Source: Moniliella sp. 'wahieum' (taxonomy: Eukaryota > Basidiomycota > Moniliellomycetes > Moniliellales > Moniliellaceae). Taken from it: a DNA stretch of 64,000 bases. The position numbers and the translations under genes were made by a program. Below are positions 1-9,597 of the stretch, piece after piece (the first letter of the stretch is position 1; each line of letters opens with the position of its first letter). The stretch is taken from positions 868,001 to 932,000 of the forward strand of contig RSEE01000007.1 of NCBI GenBank assembly GCA_003971905.1, read 5' to 3'. The notes under the pieces were generated by a model, which was given only the letters and a program-made list of their open reading frames with translations, did not search any database and was not told the origin of the DNA.

Positions 1-1442
1 AATCAGGACGGGGCAAAGTGCAAAATGAAAGGGAAAAGGACACACATTTTGCAACGCCTTGTAGTTGGATCCAAAGTTGGAAAAATCGGGAGGCTTCCAT
101 CCCATGACGAGAAAGTAGATGTGGGACAGCAGCCTGTCATAGTCGAGGTCGATCCAAAGAATTTAGCCTTGTGTTTGACCGTGAGTGTTTTCAGCTGTGC
201 GTCACGGGACGCAGTGATGTACTCGGTGCAGTGTCCGGGTCAAATAGGTCAAAATCGAGAATCTTGCGAATGCGTGGGTCGTAGTTGTAAATCTGGGTGC
301 GAGGATCTTTTAGCCACGAGACACCCGGATTGAATAAGACACGGTCCAATCCGTGCGCAAGGCGCGGTGGCTCACTTGGTCAAGGGAGCCACCTCCTTCA
401 ACTGTACTTCTTCGGGGACAATGGAACCCTTGCAATTCCACCGTTTAGGAGACGAAGCAGCCCTTTGTCGTTAATATTGACCTGTAAATGTTTGCCTGCA
501 ATGGCATCGGCGCGAGTGAAAAGATGAGGCTTGGTGAGCATGGCTGGGCGTTCACGATAGACGTCGTAGAAGAGCGGCCGCTGGAGCGGACTGTTGCTCG
601 TATAGCCCACGTCGCTGGGCGAAACAAAGCTATCGTCAAGGTTGTAGACCCCTGGGCCCGGAGAGTGTGGAAGACGCTCCAGTACGTTTCCGCACAGCGT
701 TAATCGCGTCTTGGAGGCGCCTGTTGGCGTACGCTTCAAATTTTTGTTCGTCCTCGGGTGTATCGGAAGCGCCGGACGCTTCTTCTTCCAATCAGACGAG
801 GAAGATGGCGATCTCGAAGTGTCTTCGGTTTCTCGGCTGCAGTCTTAGGCCGGCGGATTGAAGAGCCTGCTTCTGTACCGCCTCGAGTTGCTGTTGGGCC
901 AACTTGATTTGGTCTTGTAGAGCTTCGACGTGTGGCAAGGGGGATGCATCCGTCCAGGATCGTGGTCGCATATCCAGTTTGGAAGCAAGGGGGCGAGAAA
1001 GCACTGGGCTCGGCTGGGAAGGGCCAGGGGCGATAGCCGCCTGAATGGCCGCATTAGATGCTTGCCTGGCACCGGAGGAAATGTTGTGAACTAATGGTCG
1101 TTTCTGGGGGGAGTGGCGATATTTAGGCGTGGGTGTGGGTGTGAGCTTGGCTTTGGGCGGGGACTTGAGATAAGGCTTGGACTTGGGCTTATCTGGAGCA
1201 TACGGGCGTGCGGTCGAGGGCGATGGGATGTCGGGGAAGGGGAAGAGGACGGGGAAGAGGAAGGGGAAGAGGCAGGAGAAGAGGAAGAAAAAAACGAATA
1301 GGAAGACGAGGACAAGGCCGCTCGACAGGCCGGCAGCGGGGCGACGCGAGCGCGTGGATGGGGGTGTCCGGAGCATGCGAAGGCCCATCTGCCTGCGGGA
1401 GCATGGCGGGCGCGCACCTCTTTGCCACAGCATCGTGCTCAC
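1..1442 (-). CDS. PET127: Pet127-like mitochondrial RNA-processing protein (partial, C-terminus beyond left edge)
   Basis: Yeast Pet127 is a mitochondrial inner-membrane-associated factor for 5' processing and turnover of mitochondrial RNA. Here the minus strand from about position 370 leftward reads the family's core: PRLAHGLDRVLFNPGV, then WLKDPRTQIYNYDP and, in another frame, FFGSTSTMTG, close to the Pet127 signature of a VLFNPGV/YNFDP block followed by GSTSSMT. The N-terminal part (about 400-1440) is low complexity, rich in Lys, Pro and Ser, with a possible coiled coil at 850-950, as expected for a targeting and linker region. The core is spread over three frames between about 20 and 400, so single-base indels are present. 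The C-terminal part lies outside the window. The start at 1442 is uncertain; other ATGs lie at 1417 and 1614. Family call is firm, gene model is not. Confidence 0.8.
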
Positions 1443-1707
1443 CCTCGTGTTGGTTGGACAGGCTGGAGCAGGCCAAGCGACACGCCGCTTGAGAAGGCGG
1501 ACAGCTCAGCGGCCCTGGGGCGGAAGGAAAAATGCGACTTTTATGATTCCGCCGGCCGTCTTCGCAAGCTAATTTAACTAGCCTGCTCTCTGAAATTGCA
1601 ACAAGCTGCTTCACGCTTCGGGCAAGAAAGAGCCTGCCATGGGCAAGTGACTGCCACCCGACCCCCCCCGACCCCCAAGGCCCCGAGCGCCCCCATCAGC
1701 CCCACCT

Positions 1708-3110
1708 ATGAGCGCCAGCTCGCTGGCCGAGCGCACCCGCCTGCTCACCACCGCCGACATCCTCCCCGCCCCCCTGGCGTGTCAGCGGCGACGATTGCGG
1801 CGCTTCGGATTGTGCTTTCCCTTGCCGGGCTTCCCTCCCACGACCGCCGCATCCTTGATCTTCGCCCCGTCGCCCTCTTTGCCCAAACCCACCTGTGCCA
1901 CAGCGTGAATGTACCGCAGGGGCCCGACGCGCTGGTCACCCGCTTCAGCTCTCTTCCGCCCCGCAACGTCCCGTTTGTCGTTCTGCCAGCGCCAGCACGA
2001 GGCCTGGGTCCGCAACAACCTGGGTGGTCTCCGTCGCCGCGTCAAGGCGTCGTGCTCTGTCCTGATGTACCCACAGAGGGCGAGCACAATGCGCAGCACA
2101 ACCTTCTTCTCCATCAAGACGAGAGTTTTGGCGCCTGGCCCGTATTTTCCGGCTTACCGCCACCACACCCCCCGGCACTGTCCCCGCAGACCGCTTGGTC
2201 CTCCCCCTCGACCGCCCTCGATTCCTCGGCCTGCCGCCCCTGTGGTCCAGCGCACCGCCCAATATTACCCGCCAGCTCGGTCCTGATGAGGTGCGGAAGA
2301 TGAGTGTGGACCTGGGCTGTGGAGCAGGGAGAGACATTGCCTGCTGTGCTATGAGCATGGCTGGCGCCCCCGTGGCCCGGAGTCGACTGGACCGCTGTTG
2401 GGCCGACAATCTCCGTCCTGTCTTGGAGCGCGCGAGGGTGGTGCTGGATGACTTTGGATTGTTCGCCCCGCCCGATAACAAGTACGGGAGAATTACCAAA
2501 TTGGTCTGGTCCGAGGTTCGTCGGGACGGGTCGATGGGGGCCTTGTCGGGGCCGGGTCGTGGTCCTCGCTCGGCGAGTCGGTTGGACGCTGGCCCGTCTG
2601 CCGTTCCGCTCAGCCAGTTGGGAGAGTGATCCGGATCAGTTGTTGCAGCGGAGGGAGGATCTGCAACAGTTTGCTCACCAGTATCTCGACCCTGACCCGA
2701 ATGCAGACAGGGGACTTTGACTACGTTTGATCTCCTTCTCTTTGTCCGCTTTCTGCCACGCCAACTCTTACTTGCCCTCCCTGCCCTCTCCCACCCGGCA
2801 CTCTCGTTGTCATCTCGCACTTTTATGACTTGGCTGCCGATCCGCGTGGCCACCGCCGGACGAAGGCGAACGTCATCTTCCCGCCTGGAACGGGTTACAT
2901 CCCTCACGCTCCGACTCTGGCCTCGGTCCGAGTACGAGGGGCCTCCGCCTCAGGCTCGGATTGCCCCGGGCGACATGGAGCGTTTGGTGGCGGTGTGGAA
3001 TGAGGTCCCGATTGCGGGGGCACCAAACCTGGTCGATCGTCGAGCAAATTGTCGAGCCCATCGAAGACGGTCGGCCGGTGCTCAGTACCGTCCTGCGTCG
3101 ATTACAATAG
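1708..3110 (+). CDS. Rhodanese-like domain plus SAM-dependent methyltransferase fusion protein
   Basis: The N-terminal third (about 1850-1980) reads ILDLRPVALFAQTHL, HSVNVP and SSLPPRNVPFVVL, the shape of a rhodanese-like domain. From 2307 it reads VDLGCGAGRDIA, a textbook SAM-binding motif I (hhDhGCGxGRD), followed by DNLRPVLERARVVLDDFGL, resembling motif II and the helix after it. The far C-terminus has FYDLAADPRGHR, ANVIFPPGTGYIPHAPTLAS and finally IVEQIVEPIEDGRPVLSTVL, which ends at the TAG at 3108-3110. Fungal proteins that join a rhodanese domain to a methyltransferase are known, mostly uncharacterised; substrate cannot be inferred. The reading moves between frames at least three times. 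Start 1708 (MSASSLAERTRLL) is chosen because it leads into the conserved N-terminus; an upstream ATG at 1596 is the alternative. Confidence 0.62.
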
Positions 3111-3970
3111 ACCGGGGTAGGCTGGCTCGCTGGTTCTGGGATCGTGGCATTTGACTGTGTGCACTTGAGCGCCTCGCCGTCCCGTGCCTACCAGAATCTG
3201 GGCACACATTTTTCCTCTAAGACCAGAGCGTAGTGACTTCATTCTACCCGCTTGTTGAATGATCGATCTATCGACGTAGAAGGCCAAACACGCAATCGAC
3301 TATACTTCGAACGCGGCTTGCGACGAGCAGGACGTCCGCTGCGCGGTCAATGTATTACGAACTGAAAAAGCCATGGCGAACGGTGTAGGAGCGCCAACCA
3401 GGCTCACGGGTAAAGTGAACGTCAACGACAGGGTAATGGCACCAATGAGCTGTTCAACACCAACAGCAAGGCGATCCGATATGAGTGGGCACGAGAAAAC
3501 AAAAAAAGAAAGATGGGAGGTCCAGAGATCAAAGGCTGACTAAGTTAAATTGATGGGAACAAGGGAGGGAAGAGTGATCTCTCCTCGACCTCGAGCAGGG
3601 GCTCCAGAACAGGAAACAATGCGCGGTGGGAAGGCGGACAACCGCAAGCGCCAAGGCGCCCTAGAGCCCTGAAGAGCGGGGGCTGGAAGGTGAAAGGGGG
3701 AGGGCAGGGGGGATGAAGGCCAGTACGCCTAATAGTGTTGCTGTCGACCACAGTAGAGAGTATACCAAGCACAGGCAGGACACGAAGGCGTGGCACTAAG
3801 ATTGGGATGTGGCCGCGAATGCGGAAAGAGGGCGGGTGCGATAGGCACTCAGCGAGCCTGTGGTGGGGAATAGAATGATCAAGGAGAGGGAGAAGGGGAG
3901 ACTCAAGGAGAAGGGGTAGAAAAGGTCAAGGTCCATGTGAATCAAGTACCAAGAGCCACAACGAGCGAGT
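3111..3970. other. Convergent intergenic region, no gene recognised
   Basis: About 860 bp between two converging genes (methyltransferase and G-alpha). It holds only short open frames without family features, purine-rich stretches near 3880-3920, and no recognisable RNA gene or transposon. Confidence 0.5.
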
Positions 3971-5270
3971 TCAGAGTAGCGCCGTCTCGCGTAACGCGTT
4001 CTGAACAATCGTATCCTTGATGTCTATAAAAACCTGTTCGATGTCTTTGGTGTCGGTAGCCTGGGTGAGGTGCGGGTAGATGGGGAGCTTGGCACGGTTG
4101 AGCTGAGTGAAGCGCCAGAGCACATATCGCGCCGCCTTTGTACGTCAGGGCCTCCCGTTATTCAGGGAAAAATTTCTCCAACGGCACCCGCTTGATCTTT
4201 TTCTGGAACACGTCCACCTTGTTTAGAAAGAGAATCACCGAAGACCGAGCAAACCAGCGCGAGTTGACCACCGACTCGAACAGAACCAGCGATTCGTCAT
4301 TCGATTCTGCGTCGGTTCCTCCAGCAGCATTGGTCGTACTCTGAGATGGCGACGCAAAGATGATTGAGGTGACCGCTTCGAAACATGAATCCATTTGAAG
4401 CGTTCCGAGCGCTGGCCACCCACATCAAAGAGGTGGATCACGAGGTTGCCCATGGTAAACGTTGTCTCAGTGATCGCCGTGCTCTTGGATCGGGCGCGCA
4501 GCACATCGTCGTTGGTGGGCAGATAGCTGGGGGCCGCAATGCGAGTGGCGTTTTCGAAAAAGTAGGGGCCGCTGTCCATCAGATAGAATTGATCACTGTG
4601 CAGGTCGAGAAGAGTACGCGTGACAGGCGCGTTCCATATTTGCTGGGCGTAGGCCCCCATCTCTGGGGGCAAAGGGTTGACATCGCTCTCCACCTGAGTG
4701 GTCTGAGACGAGGTTGGCATTGGCGGCTCGGAGGGCATCGTCGGTCTCGAGTTCGGCATCCGGCCTGCCTCGGCCTTGTTTGAGCCTGATGCATCGATAT
4801 CGGTGTGAGCGGAAGAAGAAGGCTTGATGGTGAAGTTGAGAACCTTTTGGATGGCGAGACGAGTAGGCGTGTCCTCGGGCTGCAGTTCATACTTGACCAA
4901 AGCCATGGCAATGGTCTGGGCAGACTCGAGAAGATTCTTGGCGATGACAAGACGGTAGTAGAGGAGCTCTGCATGGTTGAAGCCGTCCTTGTGGATGATC
5001 TTCATCTGCTTGCTGATTGTGCTCTTGCCGCTCTCGCCACTGCCGAGAGGAGAAGCTTGAAGGAGCGGCGCTCCTTTTTGACGACGGCAGCGACAGCGGA
5101 CGTGCGGGAGGCGGGGCCATTGGACGGGGTGCCGTTGTTGTGAGCGTGGGGGTGGAGGCGTGGGAGGAGGAGGCGTCGGCGCCCTTTGTGGTGCGGGGAG
5201 TGGATCTAGTGGCAGACGAAGCTGGATGGGACGGCGAGGCGTCGGGCTTGCTGCTGAAGCAGTTCCCCAT
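3971..5270 (-). CDS. Heterotrimeric G-protein alpha subunit
   Basis: A membrane-anchored GTPase that relays receptor signals, in smut fungi typically to cAMP or pheromone pathways. The start at 5270 gives MGNCFSS, the N-myristoylation/palmitoylation signal of G-alpha. The P-loop GSGESGKST follows near 5035, then SKQMKIIH; switch I reads [15 protein letters not shown] with the conserved Arg; switch II reads [14 protein letters not shown] near 4400; the guanine-specificity motif FLNKVD lies near 4210; the G5 region reads TQATDT instead of TCATDT near 4065. The C-terminus is RETALL, ending at 3971, without the pertussis-toxin Cys. A low-complexity insert of roughly 45 residues (4690-4810) sits in the helical domain, and the N-terminal extension before the P-loop is long and Ser/Thr/Pro-rich. 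At least two single-base losses are visible (before GSGESG, and between WIH and CFEAV). The insert and tail suggest a divergent paralogue of the smut Gpa4 kind; that is inference. Confidence 0.93.
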
Positions 5271-5707
5271 GGTGTGGGCGGCAAGGCATCCCCCTTGGGG
5301 GGGAGGGCGTCCGGGGGGCGAGGGGGGGCGGGGCGCCTGCGGGAGCGTGTGGAGGGGCGGCGGCGGGCGGCGGCGGGAGGGATGGCAGTGTGGGCTGCGT
5401 GCGGCGGCGGGAGCGGGGGGCGAAGGAAGAGAGCGAAGGGGGCGGTGGGCTTGCTGTTGCGCTGGAGGACGGCAATGGGCCAGGAGGAGCGCAGTGTGAG
5501 TGGTGTGAACAGTTCATGTGCACGCGTGAACGCGTGAACGCTGAATGCTGCACGCTCTCCCTCAGCGCCGGCCGAGCGCTGACCACGTGACGCGCAGTCG
5601 ACCCGCACCGCCCATCAACCTCGCTGCGCTGGGCGGGGCAGCCAGCCACACCCGCCCATGTCCTCGACGCCTCGCCTCCCTCGCCCCCCCTTCTGTGGCC
5701 TCCACAG
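5271..5707. other. Promoter region of the G-alpha gene
   Basis: GC-rich stretch upstream of the minus-strand G-alpha start, with a G-rich block at 5290-5440 and the palindrome-like cgcgtgaacgcgtgaacg near 5522-5540. No gene recognised. Confidence 0.35.
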
Positions 5708-6470
5708 ATGCTGCCTTTCCAAGGAAGACGCAGTCCAGAAGCGCTTTGGCGACATCGTATAATGTACCTGAGACCCCCCTCCCGGCGGCACCGCCCCAGT
5801 GTGAGCCGCTGCGACCCCCATGTGGGGATGGGCGGTGCGCCATATGGAGCGCTCCGCCGCGCTCGCCCCCTCCAGCGACCACATCATCGCCCAAAGGCAC
5901 CTGACCCAAATACGAGCCACACATCCCACGCGCCACCCGCAGCCAGGATGATCGATGACGCGGATGAAGCTTCAGAAGCTCCAGCAAGGCTCACTGCCTA
6001 CCTGCCCTTCTTGTCGCTCTCCTCCCGGCGGGCGGGGCTGATCCAGCTAATCCGCCGCTACTCCCTCCGCGCGATCTTTGGCGTGGCGGAGCGGCTCTCG
6101 GTGAACCGCGCGTCATCGACGTGTTCGAAGGACAAGTATGGTATGTCTCAACGAATGTATTGGCCACTCTCCAAAATGCCGCGGTCGTCTGTCCGATTCA
6201 ATGCGGGGCACTCCCACTGCTACTGATGCCGCTGACGGTGACAAGTTGCGGGGCTCGGGGAGCATGCGGCAGTGCGTCGGCCGCTGTGCGTGCATCGCAT
6301 CGCCTAGAGTCTGTATACTATCAAGGTACATGGATGACGTTGCCGTGCCCTACCAGGCATCCTTTTTTTCTGGAACTGGCTGCTTTGATCAACTCTTCTC
6401 CTCGATATCGTCCCCAACCGACCTGACCAACAACAGTCATACATTACCCTCGCCCACCCACACAGAGTAA
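5708..6470 (+). CDS. Possible uncharacterised coding region
   Basis: The plus strand carries overlapping open frames (5708-6226, 6121-6426, 6138-6470). Peptides such as QKRFGDIVYNVPE near 5735 and RDLWRGGAALGEPRVIDVFEGQVW near 6070-6140 look protein-like, but they lie in different frames and I recognise no family. A minus-strand frame (5562-5987) competes over the first half. It could be a broken or indel-damaged small gene, or chance open frames in GC-rich DNA. Confidence 0.22.
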
Positions 6471-7774
6471 CTTACGTACTAAATGCCAACAATCTCGGGC
6501 CGCTTGGCGTTCAGTCCTAACGCGTAACGACTGATGTGGATCCACAATAATCAAAAGGTGGTGAACACAAATGACGCAGCAGACAATAAAAAGCGGAGAA
6601 CACGGGCCATCGCGAGGTGGGCATATCAGCGCGTGTAGTACGCACAGCGTGTGCAGAAGAAGAGAGATTATCCACGATGGTACGTGTTACGAAGTTGGGA
6701 CGGGACGTTGGACGGTCTCCGGCACGGGTACTGTGTACTGGAGCTAGTTGTGCCCCTGTGTACCGAACAACGAAACGAATAAGGAGAGGATGAGTCACTG
6801 TCAAACTTTGGTGCCAAGAATCCCACGCCAGACCCAGGTGTCATGACGAGACTCAAGTGCCGCTTCCAGCTGGAGAACAATATGGTGATTGCTGGATACT
6901 ATACGGACTGAGTAATGATGCATGTACTGCTGGCTCATTGCGCCCGGTACGCTCCTAGCATCACTCAACGAACACCATCATCGATCGTAACTACATCTCT
7001 CAATCTCAAGTTTCATCGACCACATATGATCGATCATCAACCCACCCTCATATCCTACAGCCTAACCGTATCCTGGAGGGTGTTGTGGGCGTCTCCTCCC
7101 GCCACCAGCGGCCGAGAGGGTGCCTTGACAGACAAGCGGAGGGCTGGGGCGCCACAGCCGAGCTGCGGAGACAAGTGGAGGGGGAAAGGGGACGAACGCA
7201 CAACAGAAGGGCGATCACATATGTGCGTTTGTGCTTCTTTTTGGAACGGTTGAGCTTATATTACTTGAGCTCAACACTACGGGCACCCAGGAATTTCCAA
7301 TCGCTACTCCTCCCTTCGTCAGCGTGCCATCGGGCCACCGGCCGTCATTAATCATTTTGCCACACGGAATGAATGGTCAGATCTCGGATCGCACATCTCA
7401 GACGGAGGAGAGGAAGCAAGGAACGTCTCATGCTGACTGGACAGGCCGCAGTGGCTAGTGGCGTGAAGCTTGAAGCTTGAAGCGCGTCAAGTAGAATCTG
7501 ATTTTAAAGAAGGCCCTCAGTCCTGCATGTGAAAACACGGCTTCTCTCTCCATTCCCTAATTGCAGGATTCGTTGTTGTGTTTGAAGGATGGGAGCCCTG
7601 GGCACCAGATCATCGTCAGCGGGTCAACACGTCAGCCGTCACCTGGGTGAGCAAGAGACGCAGATCGCTCAATGGTACTAGTAGTGGTGGTGGAGAAGAA
7701 AGATCCAGTCGGCAGTAGGTATGAGAAGGTTTTGGCTAACGTGGGCTATTTAAAAAGGGATGTTCAAACATAGC
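6471..7774. other. Intergenic region, no gene recognised
   Basis: About 1.3 kb with only short unconvincing frames. Near 7466-7490 a short TTGAAGCTTGAAG repeat belongs to the dispersed palindromic class seen elsewhere in the window. Confidence 0.4.
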
Positions 7775-7859
7775 AGCTACCTAGCTCAGGCGGAAGAGCG
7801 GTGGGCTCATAAATTACCTTGTGACCCACAGGTCGTCGGATCAAGACCGACGGTAGCTA
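7775..7859 (+). tRNA. Initiator tRNA-Met (CAT) with a 12-nt intron
   Basis: The acceptor stem AGCTACC (7775-7781) pairs with GGTAGCT (7852-7858), with discriminator A at 7859. The D arm is GCTC...GAGC with loop AGGCGGAA. The anticodon stem GTGGG pairs with CCCAC around a 19-nt loop beginning CTCATA; removing 12 nt after position 37 leaves the seven-base loop with anticodon CAT. Three features mark it as the initiator rather than the elongator: A1:T72, three consecutive G:C pairs at the base of the anticodon stem, and a T loop starting with A54 and ending with A60 (ATCAAGA). Eight T residues follow at once. Confidence 0.9.
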
Positions 7860-7860
7860 C

Positions 7861-7868
7861 TTTTTTTT
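7861..7868 (+). terminator. RNA polymerase III oligo-T terminator of tRNA-iMet
   Basis: Eight consecutive T residues (7861-7868) begin two bases after the discriminator base, the usual Pol III stop. Confidence 0.85.
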
Positions 7869-8490
7869 ATTTTGCCGTAGTTATACGCTGGTTGGGCTGG
7901 TGCAGCTCTCGGTGAGGCTGGATACGTCGCTGTTCAATCAATGTCGATGGGGGGCATCGGGCTATCAAATACAGCCGTGGGAACGGGGTATTGCTCACCA
8001 TCTATCCCGAGGGAACTAACCCACTTCCTCCTGCCCTGGTTCAACATGCGATTACGTCGCCTCCTTGACCTGCACCAAAAGGGCCTGCAGATGGTCCGAC
8101 AACATTACCTGCCGTGTCCTCTCCCGCCCGACGCGCACCAGCGCTCTTAACCCAGCCCAGCTTCAAGCTTCAGCCCTCAGCACCCTCGGCGTGGCCCTCG
8201 ATTCCCTAGCGCAGAGAATCCCATCTATATCCAACAGTAAGTGAGGGCATGTACATCGGCGCTCCAATGAAAGTGCTCATCTTTTACACAAGCCAAGTTC
8301 GCCACCACATGCAAGTGGTCCACGGTGCGGACGAAATAGGCCGGTACATGGCGGCTTGGTGGCCCAGCGTCGTAAGGGGAGCAGTGAGTATAACGGATAG
8401 CAGGGGTATTCGGGTCGTCAATTCGAAGTGTGTATAGTGGGGGGGGGGGGGGGGGCTCGTGGCTGGGGTAGGATGATGAGGCGAGACGGG
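7869..8490. other. Intergenic region with a 17-G homopolymer
   Basis: No convincing gene. A run of 17 G occupies 8439-8455, just beyond the 3' end of the Pmp3-like gene. Confidence 0.5.
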
Positions 8491-9597
8491 TCAAGTATGG
8501 AGTTTTCTTCGGTCATGGACATCGTCCTGTACGGGGTCCAAGAACGGGTTCTCGGGAAGCGAGGTGGCGACCGAATGGATCGAGCCAAGCGCATCCCCTT
8601 GCAGTTCCTCGTCCAAGACAGAATCCACCCTGGGGAAACCGCCACGGGAAGAAACACTGCGGTGGATGCTATCGCTGGTGGAAGAAAGCGAGGATCGGGA
8701 GACACCATATCGCTCTGCATACTGCTGGGCCAGAGGAGCCGAAGGATGTCGCCGAACACCAGGATGGGCGCGGGCAGAGTGGCGAGAAAGACGGCTTTGG
8801 TCAGAGGACCGTACAGAGGGCGAGGACACCAAGGATGGCTCTCTTCGCTCCAACCCAGTATCGTCCCGTAGGGTGCTCGACACACTGCCATGTCGTGACA
8901 TTGCCGAGGCCTGGTGCCGGTTGCGCACACTTTGGCTGCGCTGGAAGCGGTTTTCGCCGCGCAGACTCTGTTCAAATGGATCGCGGGTGTGAGAGTGGGA
9001 GCGACGGAGGGAACGAGAAAACGTGCCGGTCCTTAGCAGGCCGTTGCCCGGGGCGCGGGAAGATGACGTCGCGTGCCGGTCCAACGCCCAGGGAAGGGGG
9101 ATGGAAGACATCAGGCCAGGGGACGATGCCGGTGCGTAGGAGTCCCGCCGTGTGTCGCCCGTGACAGGATCAACCATCTCGTCACGGCGCTGGCGGCCGG
9201 AATACGAGTCGTCATGCGCGCTTTCATCATCGTCACGACTGGCGGTGGATGCACGGCGATAAGCTGCTCGCGGCGGGAGTCCATAACCAAGCCAGAGCGG
9301 ACCGCCCAGGCGGGGGAGTGGTGTTTGCGCACAGTCACATTCTGGATCCAAAAGTTGTGGATATGGCCTGGAATGTAGCCGCAGCACGTCAGGATGACGT
9401 TGATGTAAAAGTCGATGCCAATGCCAAAGCGTATGGCGACCGCAAACGGGGGCAGGATCCAACCACAGAGCAGAACACCAAGACGAAGAGCCGGTGGTGA
9501 CGCTGGAGAGGGGCGCCGGAATGGTGGCTCCTGCGGTGATTGCCCGCCTGGCGGGTGGGGCGGGGTTGGGCGGAGGCGGGAGGATGCGTAAGCCATG
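8491..9597 (-). CDS. Pmp3/UPF0057-family membrane protein with long Ser/Arg-rich tail
   Basis: Pmp3 proteolipids are tiny two-helix plasma-membrane proteins that affect membrane potential and salt tolerance. The minus strand from 9500 to 9330 reads LCGWILPPFAVAIRFGIGIDFYINVILTCCGYIPGHIHNFWI over its length, matching the two hydrophobic helices and the diagnostic DFxIN(I/V)xLTxxGYIPGHIH block. The start at 9597 (MAYASSRLRP) puts a Pro-rich stretch of about 35 residues first. After the second helix the reading changes frame near 9290 and continues for about 250 residues as a Ser/Arg-rich, probably disordered and phosphorylated cytosolic tail ending at 8491. Canonical Pmp3 is only about 55 residues; long-tailed fungal versions exist. 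Upstream open frame to 10298 is probably non-coding. Confidence 0.78.
   Translation of the reverse strand, partial: HGLRILPPPPNPAPPARRAITAGATIPAPLSSVTTGSSSWCSALWLDPAPVCGRHTLWHWHRLLHQRHPDVLRLHSRPYPQLLDPECDCAQTPLPRLGGPLWLGYGLPPRAAYRRASTASRDDDESAHDDSYSGRQRRDEMVDPVTGDTRRDSYAPASSPGLMSSIPLPWALDRHATSSSRAPGNGLLRTGTFSRSLRRSHSHTRDPFEQSLRGENRFQRSQSVRNRHQASAMSRHGSVSSTLRDDTGLERREPSLVSSPSVRSSDQSRLSRHSARAHPGVRRHPSAPLAQQYAERYGVSRSSLSSTSDSIHRSVSSRGGFPRVDSVLDEELQGDALGSIHSVATSLPENPFLDPVQDDVHDRRKLHT

Noticed and set aside
1177-1572. Plus-strand Lys/Arg-rich frame
   Set aside because: It is opposite the low-complexity N-terminus of Pet127 and mirrors its repeats.
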